DNA from: Endocalyx cinctus
Lineage: Eukaryota; Ascomycota; Sordariomycetes; Amphisphaeriales; Apiosporaceae
Assembly (NCBI GenBank): GCA_001600455.1
Contig: BCKC01000001.1
Span: 2,940,441-3,004,440 of the forward strand
Direction: 5' to 3'
Length of the DNA stretch: 64,000 nucleotides
Position numbers and translations under genes: made by a program. The notes under the pieces were generated by a model, which saw nothing but the letters and a program-made list of their open reading frames with translations, made no database searches and was not told the DNA's origin. This document shows positions 43,282 to 54,591 of the stretch, piece after piece (position 1 is the stretch's first letter; each line of letters opens with the position of its first letter).

Positions 43282-46175
43282 ATGGACTCCGCATCGGTGC
43301 AGTCCGCTCCGGATGCGACCTCGGATTCAATTCAGCAAGAACGCGTCTCCGCTCCTTACGGTCACGCTTGTACCAATTGTGTTAAGGCAAAATGCAAATG
43401 TGTTCGCATCAGCGGCTCGGCCTCTGACGCCAACATAGGTTGCGAGCGTTGCGTTCGGCTTGGAAAGGAGTGCAGACCGTCGCCTAGCGTGAGGAAGTCG
43501 CGTGCTACAATACGGCGGCCCATTCCGCCTACTCCCGTTGTAACCGTGTCTCACGAGAAGGCCGGAGGGGGAGCTGCAGGAGGTGTACGAGGAGGTGGGG
43601 TACATAAACGTACCGCGAAGCTGGAACAGAAGTTAGACGACCTCGTTGCTATCTTGACTGCTCACGTGCAGCAGGGCGGGACAACGACGGGTGGCGGTGG
43701 CACCGGAAGTGGCGTACCCCCATTTAACGACAGGGTCCCATCTAACTCTCATGATGCGAATCAGAAGCACGGCATCATGGATGGGTCTACTATGGGTGAC
43801 GGCACTACTCCCTCAACAGCGAGAGGCATCCCTGGCGCGGGTGTCCACCCGGATATGCTAACGCCAGCCACATCATCAAATACCTCTATCTCACCTTCAC
43901 AAGCCGCAGCTGCATTATCGGCGATAGGCTCGAAACCAGCAACAACAGCATACTCTTCACCAGTCTCTTCCGCCTCATCATCACCTCCCCCTTCGCCATC
44001 ATCATCCCCCTCGCTCGACTTGGCAGGAATACCGTCTCTTTCACCTGCGGAAGCCGAGGAAACTCTCAAACTATTCAGAGAGAACCATCTACTATTCTTT
44101 CCTTTCGTTTATATCCCGAGTGATATGAGGTTCGTCGCCTCTTCTCTGCCTGCCTCGATGATTTTCTAACTTGTATAACAGTGCCGCGCAACTTCGACGC
44201 GAACGTCCATTTCTTTGGCTGAACATCCAAACTCTGTGCTGCAAATCGAGTTCACAGAAAGCGAGCTTAGGATTACGATGTCGAGAAATACTGGGGAAGA
44301 AGATGCTCGTCGATAGTGAGCGCAGCGTCGATTTGCTATTGGGGACGTTGGCTTTCCTCGGATGGTCAGTGTAAAATCCCTACAGAGATTAGACTGGCTT
44401 TCTAACTGACGGATACAAAATAGGGCAATGCATCATTTCAACGGAAAACCTTACCTGGTCGCTATGATGAATATGGCAATCTCTCTCGTCAACGACATGC
44501 GCCTGGATCGAACTCCTCACGACACCTACGTTAATAAAGAATCCCACGTCTTCAAGGGTTACGCATACCCAAAATACCCGGCAACCCCTTCAGTCACTCG
44601 GACCAACGAAGAGAGGAGGGCTGTCTTGGCCTGCTTTGTCGTGTGCTCTACGTAAGTCTGGGTCTAGTCTGCCTTGTTGTAATCGAACGGATGTGCCTTA
44701 TTTTAGGGTTCTTTCTGATTATAGCCAAGTCTTTTTTTCAGGTATACTAACATTTTTCATGTCTTGCAGTATATCAACATTCCTCCGCTGTCAACATATG
44801 CGCTGGACGCCGTCAATGGAGGATTCACTTCGCGAGCTGGCTACACATCCCGAATACCCGGGAGATGAGGCGCTCGCAATTGTTGTTCAAACCTACAAAA
44901 TACACGAGGACGTTAATAATGTTACCTGGCGATCAAGCTCGCTTTCGGGTGAAAACGACGCTCCACCTCCTCTACCACTCATTTACGTCAGATCACTGCT
45001 GGAGAAAGTGCACCGCATCAAGAATGAGCTTCCACCTTCATTAGTGGGTAATAGTGAGTTCTACTTTTTTCTTACACATTTATCCTCTATCGAGATATAC
45101 TTCTCGAAAGTGTTTGCTTCTTTACTCTCCCATCCCTAGTGTGTTCTAGCCTGTGGATACATGATGTCTATCACGCGGTATTTTGGAATAATAAAGCGAC
45201 TAACGAATAATAGAAGCAATTATGTTGTACATACTAGGGGCGGAAATGGCGGTGGCTTATATGCCAATATCGGAAACACACAATCCTTATTGCCCGACAC
45301 CTACAACCACCAACCCTAAAAACCCTAACGACGATGGTAAAGCCAATGACACCAATGGCAACAGTAATAACAACAGCAGTCTCAGCGGCGCCGACTTATC
45401 TAGTATGACTACGTACTGGTCCTCTCTAGAAGCCAGCCGGTCCTGCTTAGAGACATTCCTCTCGTTTCCGGCTCGGGAATACGTCGGGTTTTCATTTCCA
45501 GTCGTGCTTTACTATGGACGAGCTACTCTTATCCTCTACAGAATACTTCTCACGGCGGCAGAGCAGGCGGGGTGGGATCGCGAGTTGATAGCGCGGTACG
45601 GTCTCGAGCTCGTGATGGGTATAGAGCAAGGAGCGATTCGCTACGGCCAGGTGGCCGAAATCTACGGGCTCGAAGATAGCGACGACTTTTACACAAAGTG
45701 CGCAAGCGCGATGAGGGGCGCGATGCCGAGGTGGATGTCGGCGCTCGAGGGCGACTTGGGCGCCGCGGCGGCTCAGCTGCAAGCTCAGTTCGCCGGCGCT
45801 CAGGGCGACGGGCAGATGCCGATGGGCGACGGTAGGAACCGGAGGCCCGGGGTTCCCAACGGGGTTATGGCGGATGCCGCGGCGGGCGTCGGCGCGGGCG
45901 CGGGCGGTATACCGCAGGCGGCGATACCGGTGTGGGGCGCCATGGATTTCACGAGAGCGGCCGTCGGGAACGCCAACGGTATGCCACCCTCGGCAGCCAC
46001 GCTACCGAGCGATATGACGGCGGACGGCGGACCCCCGTCGATGGCGGCGGCGATGCCAGGCATGACGGGTATGGATCAGATGCTATCCACGGGAGGTTTC
46101 CAAGACTTCCTGTCGATGGACACCTTCGACGAGAACATATGGAATGATTTCTGGCGTTCCAACGATATGGGATAA
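43282..46175 (+). CDS. Zn2Cys6 fungal transcription factor
   Basis: Five exons, 43282-44129, 44182-44364, 44424-44651, 44770-45053 and 45214-46175, phases consistent, give 834 residues. The binuclear zinc cluster is at about residues 30-65: CTNCVKAKCKC followed after 13 residues by CERCVRLGKEC (CX2CX6CX13CX2CX6C). It is followed by a Gly-rich linker, a short coiled coil (RTAKLEQKLDDLVAILTAHV) and a Ser/Thr/Pro-rich spacer. A fungal middle homology-type region begins at LKLFRENHLLFFPFVYIP and continues with SAAQLRRERPFLWLNIQ. The C-terminus is Ala/Gly/Met-rich (an activation-type tail). The G+C-rich last exon contrasts with exons 2-4. It lies about 1.5 kb upstream of an MFS pump on the same strand, so control of that pump is a reasonable hypothesis only. 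Confidence 0.9.
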
Positions 46176-47182
46176 GGGTAAGAAGTGAAAGAGAGAAAAA
46201 AAGAAAAGAAAAGAAAAGAAAAAGAAGAAAAAAAGGAGTTACAAATTAAAAAACTAATATATAAATATATACGTACCTTGGAATCAGGACAAGAGTTATA
46301 CTATAATAGAGGCGTGAGTCTCGGAAGAGTAAATAAATAGAATATGTAAAATTAGTTGACGAGATACTCAGGTATCTCAAATGAGAGATGTGTACGGAAA
46401 GGAGGATAATAGGATATGGAGGCACTGATTACCTTTGGGGTAGGAGGAGGAGCCGTAAACATGCGAAGAAATACAAAAACAAAACAAAAAAGGCATCGAA
46501 TATTAAAAATTATACTGGAGCTATAAAAACATGTTTCTTATGCTGTAACCTTTGAGAGACTCGAGTTATTATTTACATAGAGCGGCAATAGTCCAGCCAG
46601 CCAGCCAGTCAGCCTAATTACGTGAAGATGGTAAATGAATATTACCGGTACAGAGGGTGTTTTCTACACATATCCAACTATATCTCACCCTTTGATAAAC
46701 TTCGGTCACTCTAGGTAGCGACAGAGAGTTAGAATGCTATATAGAGAGAACACATGGTAATGTTTTACTGGTGATTGGTACGAGTAACAGGAGAGATGGG
46801 AGAAACAAAAAGTGCTTAGTGTACGAATGTTTGCCAAGAGTAAGCATCACCTACCCCTGTCTAGCACAGGAGATATCGGCGTTTTTGGATCTGAATTCAA
46901 CATGCCGCCGTACCTATCTGCCTCCAACCCCCAAAGACTATTATTCTGAACCACTGATCGGGTGATTTACTCGGAGTGATCATCATTGTAAATGATATAG
47001 TATATATTACTCACGAGTGGATTAAATTAATATTTAGTCCTATAATAATAAACAAGAAAAGGCGAAGGAAAAAAAGTGAATGAAGGGTCTAAAGAGGGAA
47101 TAGTGCGCCCAGCGTTGTTTTGAGTCCTACATCTGAAATCCAAATGGTACATGACCTGACCGGGTTTCGGGGATTTCCCTTT

Positions 47183-47215
<33 letters not shown>

Positions 47216-47667
47216 TATAGGATGCTACTTAGTTAATATAGGAGAGAGAGAAAAAAACAAAACAGTATTGCTCATTATTGCTATGCCGGCCCGCAATGCT
47301 AGTGCTGATGCCAATACCGCCGTCTTACCTTTTTTTCTCTTCAGTGAATATAATTCGCATTGTGTTTGCTAAATATTAGATCAAAGCCCATTTATATAAA
47401 TCGGAGAAAAATGGGAGCGAATACTTTATAAAAAAAGCTTTTATATAAGAATCATCTTTGACTTCTAGTATAGGAAGGACGAAACGATAACGGTATTTTG
47501 TTGCTACACTAATTAACGGGAAACCTATGCCCACCGATATAATATAGAAAACAAGACATATACTTGTCGTCGCCATTTATCAAGCCTCACGACAAAGTCA
47601 CTATTGCTAGCGGGTTGCGGCAATAAAGAAAGCAAAGAAAAATCTCATATACCAAGACCGAGCCAAG
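46176..47667. other. Intergenic between Zn2Cys6 factor and MFS pump
   Basis: AT-rich with a purine-rich run after the transcription factor stop (46190-46240) and the T23/A13 hairpin at 47180-47215. No gene is supported. Confidence 0.6.
47180..47215. repeat. T23-A13 inverted homopolymer (hairpin)
   Basis: Twenty-three T directly followed by thirteen A. It could fold back on itself and lies about 450 nt upstream of the MFS gene. Confidence 0.85.
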
Positions 47668-50328
47668 ATGACGGCAGAAGAATCAAGCTCTAAGATCCCT
47701 GCCGCCAGTGAGCAGCATTCGACATCGCCTCAGGAGGAGCAGCATATTCACCCTCCCTCCTCTCCCTCTAGGACCAAAGCCAAGGCCAAGATTAAGACCG
47801 AAACCGAACAGGAACACGAAGACCAGGAAGAAGAAAAGCAGCTATCGTCGACAACGGTTCTTGCGCCTCTAGCTATCGTGCACTCGGCGAGGCGGGAAAA
47901 GCCACCAAGTTTGAACGAGAAGGAGACCGACTCAGCCGATAACGACACCACCAACACGGGAGAAAACCCGAACGAGACGGGAGATGAGTCCGCGGATTAC
48001 TCGTACGTCACGGGTTATAAGCTCTTCTCTATCCTCATAGGCGTTACGTCCGTCTTCTTCGTCGTCTTGTTAGATGTCAGCATCATTAGTACCGTGAGTC
48101 CTTCCGTCAACTTCCCCTATATAGAAAAAAAAAAAAAACACTTTCTTTCGTTCGGTCTTATATCCTTTACCCTCGAGCGGTTTGCTGATACTTTCCTTGC
48201 TTAACTTCGGTCCCATAAATTAGGCGATTCCATCCATTACGAGTGAATTCCACAGGTTGCAGGACGTCGGGTGGTACGGTGGTGCTTTTCAACTTTCCAG
48301 GTAATTGATGAAATCCTCCTCTTCCGTCCCATTCTTTTTCATCTTCCCAAAGAATTCCCGTAAAGTTCCAAGTCGCTAACGTGAGGCTCTAAAAAAAAAA
48401 TCCGTTGCCGCGTAAATATAGTTCCGCCCTCCAGCCGCTCACCGGCAAGCTCTATACCTACCTCAGTGCCAAATGGACCTTTCTCTTCTTTTTCTTGATC
48501 TTCGAAATCGGCTCGCTCCTTTCTGCCGTCGCGACTTCGTCGACATTCTTCATCCTCGGACGCACCGTCGCCGGAATCGGCGCCTCGGGGCTTGCGAACG
48601 GGGCTCTAACCGTTATATCCGGCGCCGTGCCTTTGCATAAACGACCTTGTAAGAAAAAAGAAATCAGCTTTTGAATATTTTTGGGCTATGTTTTTTGTTG
48701 TGTAGCACGTCAAACTAACAAGTTAATTTCGTGCAGTGTATACCGGTGTTATGATTGGAAGTTAGTATATCCTCTGATGAAGCGGTGATGATCTAGCCAA
48801 CGTTGTGAGACAGTCGCTAACCCTCAAAATTAGTTGGACAGCTTGGAATCCTGACGGGACCTCTCATCGGTGGCGCCTTTACACAATACGTAACCTGGAG
48901 ATGGTGTAAGTACTCATAATACGTATTCCCAACCTACAGCCCTTTCTCTAACCAGGCCTTGCGCCCCGACTAGGTTTCTACATCAACCTCCCGCTCGGCG
49001 CCCTCTCCGGCCTATTTCTCGTATTCACGCACATCCCCGACGAAACGGCCAAGGAGCCCGTATCGCGGGAGATGCTGCGGCGTCTCCTGCCGAAGCTGGA
49101 CCTCGTCGGGTTCGCGCTCTTCGCACCGGCGGCGATCCAGTTCCTCCTCGCGCTCCAGTTCGGGTCCTCCGAGTACGCGTGGAGCTCGTCGACCGTGATC
49201 GGCCTGTTCGTCGGCGCCGGCGTCACCGCCGTCCTCTTCCTCCTCTGGGAGTGGCGCGTGGGCGACAACGCCATCATCCCCTTTTCCCTCGTGCGGAATC
49301 GCGTCGTCTGGACGAGCGTCCTGCAGTACTCGTGCCTGCTCGTCGTCACCTTCGTCGCGGGAAACTTCATCCCCGTCTACTTCCAGGCCGTCAAGGGCGT
49401 GGGCGCCGCCCTCAGCGGCGTGTACCTGCTTCCGGGTATCATCACCCAGCTGATAGTAGTCGTCGTCTCGGGTGCTTTAGGTGAGTCTCTTAAGAAGCAT
49501 AATAACTGACATCTTCGCCGTTTGTCGAGATGGCAGTGAGATCAGACATGATTATAAAAGGAGAAGAGAAAAAAAATTGCTGACGGTTTATGTGTGTGCC
49601 ACCGATAGTGACAAAACTCGGGTATTATATGCCAGCCGCCCTTTTCGGTGCCGCCGGAGCCACTATTGCCGCGGGTGTTATTTCCACTTGGGATCCGGAC
49701 ACATCGATAGGAAAATGGATAGGTAGTCAGATCGTCCTTGGCGTGAGAGGCGCCGGCATACAAGTGGTTTGTACTCCCCGTTTCCTTCCTTTCTCTCTCT
49801 GTTACCGCGACGACCGAACGCCTATTATCAAAACCTCCTTTTTTTTTATATAAAAAAAAAAAAAAAGAAAGAAAGAAAGAAAGACCCTAAGAATCATTTT
49901 ACTAATTTACTACAATTAAAATCTAGGCCGTAATCGCGATCCAAAACGCGCTCACGCCGGCCCAGAGCGCCGTAGGCATCGCGTTCCTCACCTTCTCGCA
50001 AAACTTCGCCTCGGCCGTCTTCGTCGTCGTCGCCAACACCATCTTCGACCAGGTCCTGCTCAAGCGGATAGCGGACCTAGCGCCGTCGGTGAACCCCCAA
50101 GCGGCGCTCGCGGCGGGCGGGGCCGCCGACGCGGTCCGGTCCCTCGTTCCCGCCGGAAGCCCCGAGCTCGACGGGATCCTCCTCGCGTACTCGGACGCCG
50201 TCAACGCCGTCTTTTACCTGCTCGTCGGCGTCGCCGCCGTCGGCTTCCTCGCCTCCACCGGCATGGGTTGGGTCGATATCAGGAAGAAGAAGAAGCCCGC
50301 GCCGGGCACGGTGGAGGCGGAGGCGTAG
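47668..50328 (+). CDS. MFS drug:H+ antiporter-type efflux pump (DHA2-like)
   Basis: Eight exons: 47668-48093, 48224-48300, 48422-48648, 48737-48760, 48834-48905, 48974-49480, 49609-49766 and 49927-50328. Phases match throughout and give 630 residues. Exon 4 is only 24 nt. A polar, acidic N-terminal tail of about 110 residues precedes the first span ([20 protein letters not shown]). Family motifs: the [13 protein letters not shown] start, [25 protein letters not shown], the antiporter motif [13 protein letters not shown] and [13 protein letters not shown], then a second bundle to about residue 600 with a short basic tail ([11 protein letters not shown]). These mark the multidrug/toxin-export branch common in fungal metabolite clusters. 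The substrate is unknown. The gene lies between a Zn2Cys6 factor and a T5orf172 protein, all on the plus strand. Confidence 0.93.
49864..49885. repeat. (GAAA)n in MFS intron 7
   Basis: A T-rich stretch, TATA, an A run and then GAAAGAAAGAAAGAAAG lie in the last intron of the MFS gene. Confidence 0.85.
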
Positions 50329-51224
50329 AGTCGGGCTAGGAATAATGAATAATAATAATTTTTTTTTTTTTTCAGTACATATTTTGATGTTGAGTCACGG
50401 TAGAGAGTAGACGTGTCTGGTAATAAATAGCACAAGTTTAGGATAAGTTCCGGTGGTACATAGATAGATATAGATATAGATATCCCGTACATATACTCCT
50501 CTCGGTTTACGACTTAGATCTAAGAATCACAACTAATATTAAAATTTAATAGATCTTAATAAGATAGAAATCAAGTTTGCTATTCAGTAAATGACCTCTC
50601 TAAGCCTCAAAATGATGGTGGCAGTGGGGTTTAAGTACAAGCCACATAGAAATATGGACATACTCATTAAATAGGTAGCATAGCCACACTGCTATAAAAA
50701 TTCAGCCACAGTGCCTGAGTGCCAGCTTGTACAATTTCATCATCGTCATTCAGAGGCAGAGACGGACCCCACGTTTGACAACGGTTACCTCTGAACCAAC
50801 CAACTGGAATTTGACACCGCCTTGAGTACCCAGCTTGCCAGCCTGCCAACCTCTTCAATTCGAGAATACAGGGTTTCTCGAGTCATAAATATTCCACATG
50901 GACCTACATATAATTGTCGCGACGTGAATGTCGTGTACGGGACGTGGCATACGTCTCCACGACTAACATCCTAGTATATACAAAAATTCCCCAACTTGAG
51001 GCATATTCAATACGTATATGTACACTTCACAACTCTGTTTTGTGTGGAACTTGTCTTGTCTATATCCTGGTTTCAGTATTTTAGTACTATTTATTCATAA
51101 TATTGTTTTACCGCTTTTTAAATACCCTAATTATTTTTCTTGTAAAAATTTTCTCTCGTTTGGATATCTACTCAGCAGGCTATCTTTTTTATACATACAT
51201 AAAAAATTAACATAGAAGAAAACA
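50329..51224. other. Intergenic between MFS pump and T5orf172 gene
   Basis: It contains a short GATATA repeat (about 50459-50483) in the MFS 3' flank. No gene is seen. Confidence 0.6.
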
Positions 51225-52619
51225 ATGCCATTCATTCCGAATACCCCCGAGTCTTTGATGGGTCGGACAGACTCGAAGAACCCAGCAACAACATGTCGAG
51301 GTATCACGTCTGGCGGTCGACCATGCCGTAGACCTTTGAACGCTTCTCCGGGTACCTCTCCTGCCACGACCCCAACAGCTTCCCCGGCCGCTCCCAAAAC
51401 CCCCCGTTCCAAAGTCGACAGACTTCGCGCCGACGATCCCGGCGACCCCGACTCATACTGCTGGCAGCACAAGGACCAAGCGAGCACCTCGGCGAAGTCC
51501 AGCCCCGGCCCGCGGCTGGGCAACACTCCGATCCTCGAGCGAAACGAGAGTATTAAGGACCTCTACAATCGGCTCGGAATAGAGGACGCTCACCAGAAGA
51601 AGGGTCGTAAGCCCGTACCACGACCCGGCGGTGATGGCGGTCATGCTGGGCAGAATTATGAGCTTTCGCAAGCGGGTAACGCCGAGTACCCCAAACCAAC
51701 GAAACCAAGACAATCAAAGCGGATAACGCTCTGTTGCTGTTTTACAATCCCCGTGATGGAAGAAGAGGAAGAACTCCCTCCCAGACCGGAGCAGCCTTCC
51801 AGGCCGCAACCCAAACCCGTACAGAGCGCCCCCGCGTCCGTGAAGCTACCTTCTCGGCCACAACACCTAGCACCTCCCTCCCCTAGTCCTCGCCCAAGCG
51901 GCGCGGGATCGAGAAAGTCATCGGCACAATCCAACATGTCGACGGCGTCTCATTACTTAAAGTTGATTCCCGAGACTACGTCAGCAATAACGGCCTCGCA
52001 ACTCCTGGCCGAAATCTCCAAACCCGTCTCGCAACAGGACGAGCCTGGGTACATATACATATTCTGGCTCACGCCGGAATCCCAACCGGAGACCCCTCCG
52101 GCCGACGTGGCGCGGTCTTTGCTCGCGCCACCGTCGACAGCGCGACCTAACTCGCGCCAGCGACGACCGAGCGACGTCCTCGAATCGTTCGCGAACAAGA
52201 GCGGCGGCAAGGGCGGCAGCTCGGCCGGAAAAGGCGGCAAGAAGACGATCCTGCTCAAGATCGGACGGGCCTCCAACGTGCAGCGGCGGCTGAACGAGTG
52301 GACCCGGCAGTGCGGGTACAAGCTCTCGCTGATCAGGTACTACCCGCACGTCTCGTCGTCCAGCAGCGACGGTCGGCCCTCGACGCCGATGGTGCGCAAG
52401 ATGCCGCACAGCCACAAGGTCGAGCGGCTCGTCCACATCGAGCTCACGGGCCTAGGCCTACGCGTCTCGGATAAGGCCCCGTGCGAGGAGTGCGGCAGAT
52501 CGCATCGCGAGTGGTTCGAGGTCGAGGCTACGAGGGAGGCTATCTCCACGGTGGATAGCATCGTGAAGCGCTGGTCCGACTTCGACGAGTCGGGGGGTTT
52601 GGAGAAGGCGGCTACGTAA
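51225..52619 (+). CDS. T5orf172/GIY-YIG superfamily protein
   Basis: A single exon of 464 residues. The N-terminal half is Pro/Ser-rich with a Cys motif CRGITSGGRPCRRPL, paired with DSYCWQH. The C-terminal domain (about residues 290-450) has GIY-YIG features in order: GYIYIFWLTP (the GIY-YIG strand), LLKIGRASNVQRRLNEW (catalytic Arg helix), HKVERLVHIEL (with the Glu) and CEECGRSHREWFEV (terminal strand and Zn-like Cys pair). Fungal T5orf172 proteins (formerly DUF1766) share these features and are uncharacterised. Nuclease activity is possible but not demonstrated, and an insert of about 50 Gly/Ser/Lys residues separates the first two motifs. Confidence 0.88.
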   Translation: MPFIPNTPESLMGRTDSKNPATTCRGITSGGRPCRRPLNASPGTSPATTPTASPAAPKTPRSKVDRLRADDPGDPDSYCWQHKDQASTSAKSSPGPRLGNTPILERNESIKDLYNRLGIEDAHQKKGRKPVPRPGGDGGHAGQNYELSQAGNAEYPKPTKPRQSKRITLCCCFTIPVMEEEEELPPRPEQPSRPQPKPVQSAPASVKLPSRPQHLAPPSPSPRPSGAGSRKSSAQSNMSTASHYLKLIPETTSAITASQLLAEISKPVSQQDEPGYIYIFWLTPESQPETPPADVARSLLAPPSTARPNSRQRRPSDVLESFANKSGGKGGSSAGKGGKKTILLKIGRASNVQRRLNEWTRQCGYKLSLIRYYPHVSSSSSDGRPSTPMVRKMPHSHKVERLVHIELTGLGLRVSDKAPCEECGRSHREWFEVEATREAISTVDSIVKRWSDFDESGGLEKAAT

Positions 52620-54591
52620 ATATTACGATACGCATGACATATATGGGATATGTTTTTTCTTTTTAACATAGCGTTATTCTTTTCAGCATGGCGTTTAAGA
52701 GGGGGAGGCATGGCATAACATAGCATAGCATAGCATAGCATAACACAGCAAGTATCACATTATAGATATGACGTATATGAACTATTAGATATGAATATAT
52801 ATATTCTTATGAAACATGGTACAGAATTATACATGAAATCGGTGTTCATTTCCGTTTATTTTGTTTGTCCTAGGTTAGACTTTTCCGCGGAAGCTAAATT
52901 CTAGGGGGAATCATCCATTCTGACAGGCTGACATGGCTGCACGGGGTACTGTCGGATCTTTTTTACGTGCGTAAGGGGATATATAGGGAGATCCTTGTTA
53001 TCTTCAGAGCTATATCTCATTCCCCCAAATATTCAAGTCCTACCGTAATCGCCTGGCTTGCGTACAAGGTTCACCCCCCTTGCCTTTTCCCACATGGCAT
53101 TTTCGTGCAGCCGTCGGTATACACCCACTCACCCACCCACCCCGCTAGTCAACTCGGTCCCCCCTTTTGTGCGTGTGTATTGATACTTTTAACTTCTTTA
53201 TTTTATTTTATTTTTTATTTTTATCTCGGCTGGTCGGCGGAAATCACCTATTACGAGGATAGATCCCGATTTGTTTTGGTTTTGTTGGTGAGTGATACTC
53301 GGGAACTTTTCTTACGAAAGATTTTACGATCGTATCAAATAAAATAGGGCAATAATTCCCGAGCGAGGAGAATCAGGTAATAAGCCCGGGTCATCTCTAT
53401 CTTCTTCTTTTTTTTTTTTTTTTCGCACACCGAAAACTGGAGATGGGGAAAAAGCCCGGAATCCATTTCAGCTGTATGCATCAGGGTTTGACGAGAGAGA
53501 GAAAAAGGACCGAGGAAGCGAAAAAGGGGGGTTGATAGAAATAGATACATAGAGAGGTATACAGGAGTATAGAATAGAATTTAGTGGGGTAAACTCGGGT
53601 CCGAATGTTACGTATAGAAGAAATATACGACGTTTTTTTTTTTTCGTAGTAGATGGTTAAACTGCTACGTTAACCGCTATCGTACCTCGAGGTTAATTCA
53701 CCTCGTGAACGAGACACGCGAATGCATATAAGCATGCGTTGCCACACTATGAAACAGTACATATACTAGAAACAGATACGTAAAATAAAAAAATACTATC
53801 TTTTATTTAGGGGGTGGAGGAGGAGGGGTATGATAGGTTGATAATTTTATATTCCTTTTTTTATTTTATTTTTAACATGTCATCCCGCTTCGCGGCCGAC
53901 GTATCTTTACACCGCACCGGGGTAATCAAAGGAAACCCAAAGGTTCCCTCGTCAACCAGTATCTTTCTTTCTTTTTTTTTTTTTCTTTTAGGTCTTCTTG
54001 GCATATCTAGCTATACGTTATACGCGATAGAGTGACCACTAAGAACTCTCAACAATGTTGCGCAATTAAGGATGAGTCCGGCTAGGCATAAGGGGGGAAG
54101 ATCATGGCTGATAATAGTTCATAGAGGCGGATGTAGGTTTTAGTTCCCGTGACGCAATGGAACCTTTTCCTTGTCTATCCATCTATTCCCCCTCTCCTCC
54201 CACGTTTTCTTTTTCCTGTTCGCCCCTCTGTATGTACTAACAAAGAGGCTGTTGGTTGGCACAATAGTGTAGGTACATAGTATACATATATAGTATATAC
54301 ATAAATGTGGTGGTACAAAGTACTCGATTGGAAGTTCGGCCGGGGTTGCTTACTCTGCCTTGTATGTACGATATATTACTATAAATTTATTTATTCACTG
54401 GTTATTATCTCACAAACCAATTAAAGCAGAAAGGTAAAGAAAATAGATCAAATCGAAGAGAACATTGTTTTTTTTTTTTTTTTTTCATCAGAAGAATTAC
54501 GGAATTTCATACCCTTTTTCTTCCTCGTAAATATTTTCCAGTCTAGCACGCATATGAGAAAAAGAAAGGGAAATACAGAAATATCTCGAAA
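52620..54591. other. Intergenic, about 2 kb, no gene
   Basis: It holds a TAGCA pentanucleotide array at 52721-52740, T runs at about 53412, 53632 and 54469-54486, and the LaeA-like promoter at the right end. Short frames have no protein-like character. Confidence 0.6.
52721..52740. repeat. (TAGCA)4 array
   Basis: Four exact copies, flanked by degenerate ATAACA/TAACA copies (52714-52745), just after the T5orf172 stop codon. Confidence 0.9.

Noticed and set aside
49179..49484. A 101-codon Arg-rich frame inside the MFS gene
   Set aside because: A shadow frame of the G+C-rich exon 6.
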